Part shown: piece after piece, positions 49,578 through 60,949 of the stretch
Layout: each line of letters starts with the position of its first letter
How positions within the stretch are numbered: the stretch's first letter is position 1
Source of the DNA: Fasciola hepatica
Taxonomy: Eukaryota > Platyhelminthes > Trematoda > Plagiorchiida > Fasciolidae
Length of the DNA stretch: 64,000 nucleotides
Assembly: GCA_948099385.1 (NCBI GenBank)
Contig: CANUEZ040000047.1
Coordinates: 29,840,501-29,904,500 of the forward strand
Direction of reading: 5' to 3'
Made by a program: the position numbers and the translations under genes
Notes under the pieces: model-generated
The model's input: the letters and a program-made list of their open reading frames with translations, nothing else
Databases searched by the model: none
Told to the model about the DNA's origin: nothing

Positions 49578-50300
49578 CTAAGTGTTTTCATCAACCGTGC
49601 TGCGTTTGCATCCCCTTTGAACTATTCTTTGAGGAAACGTTCCTTCTTCGATACGCAGGGAGATAGCCCTACAGGTAACTTCAGTTCTATTTTCTTTTGG
49701 ACGAAATTTTAGGGGCAGGGCATTCTCTCGCAAAGCTTGTTGAACGAAACTAAGTTCATCTTGCAGAGTTTCCGTCGAGCACGTTTTTCGGGCCCTGAAT
49801 GCTAGACATCGAATTAATGTTCGTTTATGAGACAAAGGCAAGAAGCTGTGAAAATTCGTGTATTGGCCGTTCCATGCACCTTTCCTAAAGACCTGTCTTT
49901 GTATTGAACCATCTTCTCTTCTGGTTAGTAGTACGTCAAGGAAAGGCAATTTGTTCTTGGTTTCCAGTTCCATCGTGGAGGCTAAAGAGCCCTAAGCAAT
50001 GTTAAATTATTTTAGAACGTTAGATACGTTACATTCTTGGTCTTATAAAAAAGACGTCATCCATGTACCGACGGTAATGAGTAAAAACGTTCAGTGGTTT
50101 GCTTTAGTTTTCCATTTTCAAGTTTGGCCATGAAAATGTCTGCTCCAATGAGTCTAGTGGGGAAACCATGGCGGTGTCATCTTTTTGCAGGTAGAAATAT
50201 CCGATGGACATGAACTGGAAGTTTAGAGTGCTAATTAGCAATAGTTCCTTCAGATTTTCAGTCAGGATGCCCATTTATATGTTGGACGTATTTGTGTATT
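49578..50300 (-). pseudogene. PLE reverse transcriptase, palm and thumb, broken
   Basis: Reading the minus strand downward from 50300, pieces correspond to MSIGYFYLQKDDTAMVSPL (PLE QxxGxxMGSPL motif), then HYRRYMDDVFFI at about 50075-50040, which carries the YxDD-type catalytic loop. From 49973 a 131-codon open stretch begins with KLPFLDVLLTRREDGS and continues with SFLPLSHKRTLIRCLAFRAR, typical of the PLE region between palm and endonuclease. Stops and frameshifts lie between about 49980 and 50060. It copies RNA into DNA at nicked target ends in active elements. The GIY-YIG domain that should follow downstream is missing. Confidence 0.88.
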
Positions 50301-50570
50301 CACATAGGAAGTCCACGGTTTCCAGAAACGTGAACGAGTGAAACTCTCACCACAACACGCACACGATAGAGACACCTCTGTTTCTAGCGCCACGACAATG
50401 ACCTTTACTCCGTCCAGCGGCTAACACATCTCAGTGTCACCCCACCCATTGAGAAAGGTTACCCACGGTAACCGAAACGTCGATTGACTACCATCTTTTC
50501 CGATGAAGCTTTGCTTCCGAACAACAAACACTTACCTACTACATATCACATGGCGCCTTTTTTCGATACA

Positions 50571-51934
50571 CTCCGAACGGATCTGGGATCTGATACATTA
50601 TCACATATAGGATTCATCGAGATAAATTGTTCGCTCTCCAGCGTCTTAATGTGACCATGACTGTAGGACTATTCAGACTACTCATTACTGTTTAGGATAT
50701 TCTTATATCAAATGCAATCGTCGGTAAATCGAACTCGAGAATATGCCAGTGTCTGTTTTGCACGAAACCTAATGTAAGTAATCAATCCACGATGTACACC
50801 TGGGTCTTTAGCATGACTTAACTGTTCGAAAAATGTGATATTACAGTGTGAACTGAAATGCATATACACCCCGGAGAGGTAGAATTTTTCAACTCACTAC
50901 TTTTTAGCAGGCAAAATAGTGCGGATACTATGAAGTAAATAATAAAGTCAGCAGGTAAAATGTACTCGAAAAATGGAGGACAAAGAAGCAAATTAAATGA
51001 CGCGAAAGATATTTAATGTTGAATGATGGTTCGAAGCTTCACATTACCATTGAACAAAGAGTTCACAGGTGACATATTCCTTACGGGTATACAGGGGTAT
51101 TGGTGAAGAAGTGTGGTCAGGTCAGCTGTCCATATGAATTTCCGCCAAAGTTTCAAACGTAATTTGCTCTCATTTCATCCTCAGCGGTGACAAGTTTATA
51201 CAACCAAATTTTGTTCCATGAAGTTACCCTGGATCAAGTTGAGGGCATCCATAATGTAAGTGCATGGTCACTGCTGGGAAGATATATCGTGCAATCAAAT
51301 ACTCTGGACTTGTGTGTTATAGGACTTCTGTTACATTGAACTTCCCTTGAGGGATGAACAGCCGGCTCTGTCAGTTTGACCATTGTCACTTGAGTGCACC
51401 CTTAAATGTCATTATGTATGATACACTATTTTGTTTTTCATTCTAAAGGATAGATAAATTTGCTAATGTTTGTAGTCAAGACTGTAACAATACATTCAGT
51501 TGTGCAACCAAGAAAAAATTTCCAGATTTTTGATGTAGATGGTAGCCTGCCGTCTACCATATGTCATTCATCTGACCCATTCACTAACCGCAGATAATTA
51601 AATTCTAGTCACAACTTCCTAATTACTTTAAACGACAGGAGTTCATCAGGTTATCATTCTATCGCTGTCCCTATCCCACTCATAGCATGCATTTTAAGGC
51701 CTACATTTCGGACTAAATGAACAACTTGTTGACTGATCTGTTTTTTCCAACACTTGGTTGTGATCTGTCATCGAAAGTGTACACGGAAGAATCATTTGCA
51801 TATTATGTTAACCATACACGTGGTTCCCTGTGAGGGACTTCTCAGCATGCCTAGAAGGAAAGTGGCGAGATATACGTGATCCACAATGTACTAGAAATGT
51901 GACCAATAGTTTATGCCGGTATCATCATGGAATT
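50571..51934. other. No gene recognised
   Basis: Short ORFs only. The 51535-51590 stretch weakly resembles 37920-37980. Confidence 0.45.
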
Positions 51935-52699
51935 AGTGGTATGCAGAAAGTGAAAAACCGGATCGATGAACTGAAGGGATTTATTCGGTCATGACGAGTA
52001 GGGTTGATCATGTTGGTTACTTGTAAGGAACTACGATGATGGCACACTGCGACAGTGCTCGAATAGGTGTTTGAGATCCACTGAACGGAAATAAAGTGCC
52101 ACAAGATAATGAGCAACCAGCATAACCACGGTCAGGAGAAAGTAATAGAGGGCAATCCAAAATGGTTGGTGAGACGAAATAAAATGATAATCGATTTTCT
52201 GTTTTGATGTCATTATTGTAACACACATTATTTCTTCCAACTGTACAGTCATCGTGGTCGGTACACCAACGGCTATTGCCAATGATAAGGTTCCGAAATT
52301 GATTGAGACAAACAAACTAATTTCATGCGTTGGTATGTGGCTGGCGTGACACTGGCCTCAGTTGATCCGTTGGGTTTAGTTCATTCAACTGCCTACCTCG
52401 CTCTTCTGTGCTACTTCTGAATTTTCTTCCCCTTCGGGACATTTTGTTCGGGGCCCTTCCGTTGTTTAGTACTGCTCAACACTTGTCATTCCAAAATCCA
52501 ACCGGAAACACCAAATTAATTACATAACCTTACATCACCCCCCCCCACTCAGTGTCCATGTCAACATGCCGCATTTCCTCCTCGAGACTAAAAGGTCGGT
52601 TTTAATACAATCGTTAAATGGCTCAGTAAAGCTGCAAAAGAGTTCCTGGGAACATTCAGCTTCTATTGTTGCTTACCTCGCATTGTAATAGGCTTCGTC

Positions 52700-54180
52700 C
52701 AAGCGCACTTAAGAAAGGTCATAGGTTTTAAAGCAATAACATTGTCCACAGATTTTTCCCTGTGTTTTGCACTCTACTTTAACCACCACGTGGTCAAGGG
52801 GAGGTCTTCTACAAGTATATTTGAACAACCAGACAGCTCCTTGGTTCGTAGGCTGAGTGAATGATATGCAGCTGAGAGGCAGAAATACTGCCTCCACATC
52901 AGACAACTGGATATCAGCTCGGTGAGTTGCTTTGTCTACAACGAACAAAATCTTTTGCTTCTCATGATTTTGTGGTGATTCAGCATCTATCACATGTGAT
53001 ACTACCAGGTACAGCTTCGTAGCTACTTACGCGGATGAGCCTCAACCAATCAAGTTCGCCGCGAACAAGTCCGCCAAGAGCTCCCTGTGATAGGTCATCT
53101 TCGAGTCTACCAATTATCTTCTTTGATTTAACGTTTATACAGACCACTTCTGTAATAAAACTAATATATTTTTTTTCGCAGCCTTGGTACTCTTGCTACT
53201 TTTGTTCACGTAGTTCTGGGTGGGGGCAATTTTGTAGTGCTTCCAATACGACGCACGATAAGAAAGACTAACAAATTTGTTTATCTGAACAATTACCGAA
53301 TTTGGTGGCGCCCCTTACTCCGTCTGTGTACACCGTCTGCACGCCTTTGCATTCCTCCAATGCACAAGGTACCCCGCCCAAGCGCGTAGAGTTCGGATAT
53401 TTTTCGAGCTGCCGAATATGTACTTTATCGTGTCACAAATCGGAAACCACGGACTATATACTCTATATGAGAGTAGGTCCTGACCTCACTTAGGAGAATC
53501 CTAAAATTTAAATACGTCCCTCAGTTCACCTCATTACGGTTATTGCAGGTTTATCCGGTTGATCAAATCTCTTAATCAGCCACACTTCAGTGCAGAAGTC
53601 GTCCATGCCTTTTGTAAACTGTAGGATTTTCATTGTAGGCACTTTTCATCCGAAATCCGAAAACCACGGGATTCACGTTTTTTCAACGACATGTGGGACG
53701 ATTTGGGACAAAAGCACATCAATAACGTATAAGCATCAATCCGAATCTTGAAACTTTCTTTCCACAAACTTCTTCGAAGATTCTATTGGGTATTCGGGCA
53801 AGACACATTATTATAAAGTAGTTTCACCAGCACTGGAATATTTTTCTTTCCATCTTCGTAATTCATCCAAAAATCCGTCGACTCCATCATGGCTTACCCT
53901 CATTCGTTCAACGTTAATCTGGTGGAAGATAATAAAAAAAGACTATTTACTTTGTAAGATCGCAACTTGTATCTCCTCTCCCAGTAACGAAACCAACCTT
54001 TGGAAGCTTTGAAGTCATGCTTGCCTTAAGTGGCAGCCTTCTTACAGTTAACAAATTCCATCATGGACATTTCATCATGATTTCCGCGCATCTTCAACAA
54101 TCACTGGAAAGTCCCATCATTTACTTTGTCGATTTTTTGCTGCACGACTTTGAATTCTGTGAAGTAAAAACACACGATCT
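52700..54180 (-). mobile_element. Tigger/pogo-like DNA transposon nested in GPCR pseudogene D
   Basis: On the minus strand a CENP-B-like DNA-binding segment at about 54080-53990 (EFVNCKKAA, then KHDFKASKGWFRYW) precedes, after a long decayed middle, a DDE segment at 52993-52750. This order fits a pogo/Tigger transposase. Exact ends and terminal inverted repeats were not resolved; the foreign DNA spans roughly 52350-54250. Confidence 0.7.
52709..52993 (-). pseudogene. Tigger/pogo-like transposase, DDE region
   Basis: The 94-codon open piece contains KILFVVDKATHRADIQLSDV, then EAVFLPLSCISFTQPTNQGA and a WLFKYTCRR tail. It corresponds to the (D)DE_1 superfamily pattern KxLLxxDNxPxHP...VxFLPPNTTSLIQPxDQGVIxxFKxxYRR. 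The catalytic Asp is present (VVD), with Lys replacing the usual Asn. Such enzymes cut at TA sites. The upstream catalytic Asp region was not identified. Confidence 0.82.
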
Positions 54181-54683
54181 TGAACCAGAATCTGGCTGGT
54201 TTGTGCAACACTGGGATTATCTTACAGACTGCGGCTTCTTGAGAGTGCTACACATCAAGGTTGGAATCCGATGGAAAACTATGATTTGGGATTGGGTTTC
54301 CCAAATTATTTGGGGACAGCTGAAAACATTATTTTCTGAGGATGCAACACTTGACAGAATTGTGTGTATGGCCACTGGGACATGTGGAAGCCAAGTTGTT
54401 AGATGACTGATTATAGTAACTATGTACAGAAATTCGTCACACATATCTTGACTTGTTTCCATGAGAGTGTTAATTAGTTTTTCGGAATGAGTAGTAGGAC
54501 TTTGTATCTGAATCAGATGGAGGAAAATTTCCCGGCGTGACACGACCGGTTTCGTGATTGCTGACACTCATCGAGTGGGCGTAACCAGTACCCTGTGCCC
54601 AATCAACCTGTACCAGAGCACTCCTCATTTGTTTTACAGCTACAATCTCATTTGAAGCCTATGGAGAGTGAATGGATGAAAAT

Positions 54684-54897
54684 TCCATTTTTAGAATCAC
54701 ACAGCTAGACCTGCTCGTGTGTTTTCGAGGAAATCTTATCCTGTCACTCAGATACAACAACACACATACACACGCAAACACAAATACATCAATATTTCGA
54801 AAATTCATACTGGGGACCATGTGTCTTCGTTCTGAAGGTCAGCCGTGCTAACCGACGAATTAACTTTGGGAGAATCAGCCTGTGATTCTAAAAATGG
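54684..54897. repeat. Short inverted-repeat unit
   Basis: TCCATTTTTAGAATCACA at 54684-54701 is the near-complement of TGTGATTCTAAAAATGGA at 54881-54898. The spacer is ~180 bp and contains short CA-rich runs near 54760-54780. It could be a small MITE or hairpin. Confidence 0.6.
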
Positions 54898-54898
54898 A

Positions 54899-55259
54899 CT
54901 CTCCATCCATGCTTGATCCATACTAATCAAGTGAGGTCACAGCTTTTTATCAAGGTTACTTATGTATTTAGCTTATTAGTGCTCAATCCATTCGTTGGCC
55001 TTAATTGATCGCACATCTGTGAACCCAGTGTTCCAAGTACAATTCAGATCTGTTGTTCTTTACATATCGTCGTCAACATTCGTGTGCTCGATCTTGTCCA
55101 CACGAAAAATACTTCTCCAAATTTGACGTGTTTTCTCGTACGGCTAACCTATGTAATTATCTATCTATATTAAGACAAGATAAGGAATTGGACCTATTAG
55201 ACAAATGGAGAGTGATAGGGAATAATGGTCATATAAAACAGGAAAGAAAACATCTGTAA
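54899..55259. other. No gene recognised
   Basis: A 68-codon plus-strand ORF at 55053-55259 shows no family signature. Confidence 0.45.
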
Positions 55260-55440
55260 TCCAGGCTTCAATCAAGACCGGGTGTGGATTAATTCTCACA
55301 CATTATATCAGTTTTCATCTAGTCTTCGTGTTGTTTTACGGTGAAGGGGGGACCAGGGCAGCTCAAAAGCATACACAGATCGTTTTTGGACACGCATCGT
55401 CTTATCAACTAGGCGGTGTGGGTAGCTATTCTGGGTGAAA
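55260..55440 (-). pseudogene. PLE endonuclease C-terminal tail fragment
   Basis: On the minus strand MRVQKRSVYAFELPWSP corresponds to the CVQKxLVxPLxLPWPP end of PLE proteins. The DNA aligns with 31411-31560 (GTAATCCAGGCTTCAATCAA versus GTAATCCGGGCTTAAATAGA). The YIG part is not recognisable upstream. Confidence 0.65.
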
Positions 55441-57287
55441 AACCTTCTGCCCGTTCACAGTTCTTCCTCAATTGTTTCCTCCGAACATGATCCCCTTTCT
55501 CGGTTTGTGAGGCACCTAAATAGGTTTCTTCTCAGCTTAAAAGGCATGAAACAGTGGAAAAGGATGTACCATTCGGGTCGATTTTGTTCACAGAAGATGC
55601 ACTGTTGAATACAAGACAAGGAGATGCTATTTGTACCACCATGGGCTGGATATTCAGCTTTGCATCAACGGAACTAAGGTTCACTCACGTGGTTGATCCC
55701 GTGTAGAGCCGACGTAGGCTAATCCAAGCAGAACTATTAACAGTCCTCCGGTTATGGTTTGGACAGGACTTATTGATGGTCGGCCCCCATTCCTTCGAAA
55801 AATCGGTTGATGGTGAGTAAAGAAGAAAATAATGATAACTTCATTTGAAATGTACTTGATATCTATGCCGGTTTATTTAATTTCTAAGTTGAACGAGCTC
55901 ATCAATAGTGACCGAAACTCTACCTGGTTTCAAGGCGATGGCACGCCTTTACACACTCACAGACGTGTCAGTGCAATATGTAGATGAAGTTTCCTTGGAA
56001 AATGGATCGGCGAAAGTAGCATCAAAGAATGGCCCCCACGGACTCCTAATGTATCATTGGCGGACTTCTTTCTCAGGAGACATCTCAAGAGGCCGACACG
56101 ATCGATGGGGAAATGCAAAATATACCAGAGGCAACGTCAACGGGAGTTCAAGTAAACTGTCTGCCGAGGATGCTGTTACGCAAGCAGACTGATGGAGCTC
56201 ACTTTGGGCACTATGTGAGATGCAGATATTGAGATGGTCTCATTATTTCTCATTTTCACTTTCTCCACTCATACTATATGCAATAATAAATAAAATTTTC
56301 ATTTCAATCTTTAGCTTACATTTTCACATATCGGATGCCTCTAAGTTGCATAACAAGGATACCTTGGGAAGATGACACTTACCTATTCTTAGTTGTCTTG
56401 ATCATGGAAGAAACGTATTAGAACTCAATTTCATGCAAGTTTATCGATCATTTAAACCAATTATGATGAGTGAATCAGATCGGGTTACTTATATTCCACC
56501 ATTTCGAGCCGAGTAATTTCAACTATGTGTCTCGTAAAAAGATCGAGTGTCATTCGCATTTGACGTCAGCATCGTTTGCACACATTATCGGGTGTTACCA
56601 CCACCAGTTATGAAGTGATGGATTCAACCTTATCACGCGGTCAAATTGGGATGAAGGATAGTCATCTTCGTTTGTTCTGGTGGAACACAAAGTAGGTGCA
56701 AGTATTACGTGCAAGGACATTCGCGCATGTAGTGTAACTTGTGACACTTCGTGTTACATCTTAATTAGCCCCAGAACGCCGAGATTCTAATCGCACATCG
56801 GACAGCAGTAAAAATAGAATGGGATTTCAAGCAGCATATCGATGAATTAAAACTGGCTCCTCGTTTACATTCCATTCCCGGCAAACCTACTTGACTTCCT
56901 TGGTCCTCTGTCAACTTCATCGGTCATCTAATGGAAGATTTTTTGATTTTGTGAAGTTATATAGCCATCAAGAGGTATCTTTCGTCTTAAATTAATGTTT
57001 TCAAAAAGAGGAACATTTCACCTATTGCGGCTAACCTTGCAGCGAATACCACAATTTGATTTACCTTAAAAAAACTGAAAAGTTTTTATTGAAATGGGGC
57101 TAAATGCAATCGGTTGTAGTGAACAGCAAATTAATGTCGATTGCTAAATGACATCATCTCTTTCTTCCACTCGACCGTATTGGTAACAGCACCCTTTTGT
57201 AGAAATACAGGAAACACATTTGATATTTTTGTCCAGCTGACTGTCCTTTGGACACCACTTTTCAAACACAAACCTCAGGTCATCTGA
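55441..57287. other. No gene recognised
   Basis: A 94-codon plus-strand ORF at 55908-56192 has no recognisable domain. Its upstream sequence (55560-55800) gives interrupted translation, so it may be a degraded repeat. Confidence 0.45.
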
Positions 57288-57700
57288 CCTGACTTGGTGG
57301 GAGGCATTCACTTAAAGTTGACGGGGCAGGTATCGTGTTTGCTTTCGAAGCTGTCGGGCATCTCTGGCCGTCATAGAAGTCGACATCTAAACAAGCTTAC
57401 ATTGGAGATTCGGATCAGCCCGGACAGGAGCGAGGTGGCGCAGGAGTAACACGTATGCATTCGAGGTGAAAGGGCCCGAGTTCAAACCCTGGGTGTGGCC
57501 GAGGATATGCACCACTAGTGAGCCCTAATAAGAGTGAAGCTCGAGTCTGGTGCTTCCGAGTACAAGTTGGTCAGATCACCAGGGGTTTGTGCGGAAGCCT
57601 GGAGTGCCAAGGACTGTCAGCTAAACAAAGATTCATCAGTCCCACACACTACTCGCAAGCAATAGCGTGATATATTTCATGTTGACACGGATCGGGAGTA
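57288..57700 (+). mobile_element. tRNA-derived SINE, family 2 (copy 2) with its flanking repeat
   Basis: 57288-57345 matches 8142-8215. 57345-57430 is the leader shared with copy 1. From 57432 the tRNA-like head shows GGTGGCGCAGGAGTAACAC (A box) and GAGTTCAAACCCTGGGTG (B box). The body runs to about 57690 and ends in GCAATAGCGTGATAT, which also occurs in copy 1. Confidence 0.8.
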
Positions 57701-58199
57701 AAAAGACATTATCGAACAGGTTACTGCTCGAACCCATTCATCTCAGTATGTACGTGGTAAAGATTACTACGCCTGCCTATACACCGCTAAATCAGCCACA
57801 GACAAAGCAGCTTCAACAATGCAGATCAGATACGAGACAATTGTTCCACAGTTTTTTTACCATGTCCTGTATTACAGTCCGCATTGAAATAACCAGCTAG
57901 TTCATCGGTACCCATCCACAGACTTTGAGCTACACATAATCGGTTATCGTATGGTGGACCTGTATGTTCTTCATAACCCCTCAGATAGTCGGTCGAAACA
58001 CTTGGAGAATGATTGAAATAAATGAATTGAACTGTATTTTCCAAGATGTTTGCTCGTTTATCGTCCTACAATTGCAACCGCCCTGATTAAATGGAGAGGT
58101 CTTGGGTATACCTTTATCCTCAGCTAGATACGAATGCATATCAGTGCTATTTCAGTCTATCTATCAAAGTTATGGCAATGAACAGGGGTTATCTTAGTG

Positions 58200-59280
58200 C
58201 TTCCAAGTAATCTTTTCACTTTACTGACCGTCTCTACTCAGCTGTAGGTTTTCGTCCCTCTGTTACGCAGCCTACTCAGTGCACATGCTGTGTAGGAGAA
58301 GTGAACGAACAGCCGTTGGGTTCATCCGTCACAGCAGCCGTTCTCAGCTCAGCCATGGTATGGGTCAACATGAGTGAAGTGCGCCCCGGACCACTGCATT
58401 ATTACGTCATTATATGTGGACAGTTACCAATACCTCTGTGTGTGCACATGAACACTCAATAGAAACTCGGTTCATGCAACAGGTTATGAAGCCAGTGATT
58501 ACCAATACCAAATCCTCATGAATATATCGGGCAGTTGGAAAATTGGATAGGTCACACAAGTGACAGGAAGATACCTCAAGTACAGTTCTCGCAACTGTCG
58601 TTGTGTGTTTATGCGTGTGTTTGTCCACTAGCACATTGTACACACAGGGCTGATAGGAATATAAAACAAAACATGTCGGGCTATAGCGGAATGTCGAATT
58701 GATTTGCCAAAGGGGCCCGAAAGAATCCCAATTGAGAATTACCGACATCAGACGCTTCATACCATCAATGGTTCTGTTCGGAGTTGGAGAAAGATTACCC
58801 GGTCTTTTCAACAACCATCATAACCTTATTATCCTTAATTATATTTACTACTTTCTTCGTTCTCAACTTTATAGCTTCAGGACATCTGGAAGAACCACCT
58901 ATCAGTACTTGACAGATTGGTAAAGTTTTTTGAATGAAATTACTGAAATCAAACTCAAATTACACATTTAACCAGTAGTTGGATTGATGTTGACTCGGTT
59001 TATTGATCAAAGACCAATCCAAGCGGAGCGCCTTTAGTGGGTGTCCAGCTGAGAGAAGATGTGGTTCACATAGCATGTTACGCTGATATTCAGACGGTCG
59101 TAAGTGTCGGGAAAGGTTGATGAACATTACATTTTTTCTATTTTGTGTTCTGACAACATGCTCAATTAGCCTACTCGTGAGTAGCGTGAACAAGCTTCTT
59201 GGACCTGTATCACTCGTGACCTGATTTCTCATTTCTAATGCACTGACATATATCCCAATTAGGTTTTATGGTTGTAGAAT
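58200..59280 (+). repeat. Direct repeat R3, copy 1
   Basis: Aligned with 60950-61990. Shared blocks include CAGCCGTTCTCAGCTCAGC (58338 and 61097) and CCTACTCGTGAGTAGCGTG (59169 and 61896). The middle is more diverged and of similar length, so the pair is a tandem-like duplication 2.75 kb apart. It contains no recognised coding sequence. Confidence 0.75.
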
Positions 59281-60949
59281 ATTGTTGTCGAAGTTATGGT
59301 TTCGTCTGCATTTTCCGCTTAGGTATTCGCCACACACAAACAGACTACAAGCGTTGTTGTCCTTAAACGTCGCTACAACGTGTTATTTAGCGTGCGTATA
59401 AAATTATGCATTTCTACTTTATTGCTCCTCGTGTACGGGCACACGATATACTTATCGGACACCCGTATGCATCTGATCCAACAATGCCTGTGGTTTGGTC
59501 CTCTGAGATTGTTTACAGCCTTGTTAATGGGCTTACATATTCCTTGACAAATTTCAACTTCTCACCGGGCGGTAGTGTAGGAGGTAACAAAGGCTCAGAT
59601 TTGAGTAGGCAAATTTCATGAGTTTCTTCTTGGACGATTGGGCTTTCATTTTGTTCGTGCTTCTCGTTGCATCGGCCTTCAGTCCTAATTGCTGAATCTT
59701 CAGATTAGCCAGTGGCTATTCGTGTTGCAGCTTTGTTGAGAAAGATGAGCCACTCACTGAATGCGGTTTTTAGCAAAAAAAGGCGAATCCTCATTGCATT
59801 AGCAGACTTTCGATGGAACTGACTATATTTCAGACTAATTATGGTTACCGGATAACGTTGCAACTATCCTGGTCACCTGAGCTTACAAACTAGGAAAAAC
59901 CTAGTCTCACTCGATTTAAGCACGATATAGGCTGTGCTCGTCTACGGAAAACAGAAAAAAATTCTAATGGAAAAAATGTGTTCGTCATAATTTCAGATAT
60001 ATATATATATATGGATAATAAGTAGTATGTAAACGTATGGACAAAATTTCCCCGGAAGCATATATTGAAGTAAATCGACCCTTGACGGGTCGAATGTCTA
60101 CATATGCTACTGGAAACAGAAAGAGTAGTTAGATATTGACATCTGATGAAAAAACTGGATTGTCCACATGGCATGATGATCAATACAATGATTTGCTGAA
60201 TATTATTTCAAAAATGGCTCATTTTAGTGCGGAACGATCAAACAAAGCTACTGAAGTGCTCCTGCCGTGTTGTTGGTAACATATCACTCAATATGGATGT
60301 GCTTATGCTAAGAAACTGGTCGTATTGTTCAATTCTGTAACGCTTGAATAGAAAATCAGAGTAAAATAACAAGTTAGGTAATATTCGCTCGACAGTATAT
60401 CATCCATTGCCACAGTGTTTATCGCTAACCTGTTTTTGGTTCTTTCGCGTATATGCACATTGGTCTCCTGTTTCTTTGAGTATTAAGTGGATCTTATTTC
60501 CATGTAACAAACAGTATCAGTTCATTGATTGCAGTGGTTCACTGATTCGTACTCATCAGCAACCGCCTAACTTGAATATCAAAACAGTCATTAGGATGGG
60601 AAATTATAGGTGACACTGTGAATAATAGCATCATTTTGGCTGCTAAGTTGTACATCTACAAGTGTCACTTCTCGTGTCACATGGTCATATTTTCCTGCAT
60701 ATGATAACTGATTGGATGGATCTCGTGATTGTGAAACCCACCGTCGAAACCTGCTACTCTCTAAAAGGCCATGTTTACTGGTTCGGATTTTAGTACCTCC
60801 TTTCCGTACTACGGACTGATCTCTTATGGCTTGTAATATAGTCTCTGACAAGTGGTATACTATTAGTTTGCCAAAGGAACCACCAATCCGACTACGGGTT
60901 GAACTTCAAGTGTTTTATCACGGAGTTAATTGAATGTTAGTCGCTGTGA
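59281..60949. repeat. No gene; (TA)n and a PLE-flank-like block
   Basis: A short (TA)n run lies at 59997-60012. 60640-60780 matches the complement of 30570-30700 (AAGTGTCACTTCTCGTGT and GGATGGATCTCGTGA). The remainder is unrecognised. Confidence 0.55.

Larger units (their letters stand above)
48957..50570 (-). mobile_element. Penelope-like element with inverted flanking repeats
   Basis: PLE reverse transcriptase sequence on the minus strand is bracketed by an inverted repeat. 48957-49085 (from GGTGACATTAAGATTCGTCA through AAAGGTCATTGTCGTGGC) matches the complement of about 50335-50450. Outside the right arm, 50455-50560 carries the terminal block found at 14160 and 43110, including AACCGAAACGTCGATTGACT. 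PLEs often insert with partial terminal repeats in inverted arrangement, and this fits. A SINE-like sequence lies inside at 49290-49385. Confidence 0.75.
51935..54440 (-). pseudogene. GPCR pseudogene D, split by a DNA transposon
   Basis: The 5' part at 54440-54250 (minus) tracks the TM1/TM2 junction of the intact receptor: IISHLTTWLPHVPVAIHTIL aligns with INSRLTTWLLRVQVVLDALS. The 3' part resumes at about 52345 with DNA matching the TM3/TM4 loop. A 94-codon open piece (52315-52031) then covers TM4, ECL2 and TM5: NFGTLSLAIAVGVPTTMT, MCVTIMTSKQK (ECL2 Cys kept) and FLLTVVMLVAHYLVALYFRS (5.50 Pro replaced). ICL3-like sequence continues in broken frames to ~51935; TM6 and TM7 were not found. About 1.8 kb of foreign DNA lies between the two parts. 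Confidence 0.82.

Noticed and set aside
52555..52570. Fragment GTGTCCATGTCAACATGC resembling GPCR TM3 coding DNA on the plus strand
   Set aside because: Only about 17 bp match, and on the strand opposite to pseudogene D. Chance or a small rearrangement; too short to call.
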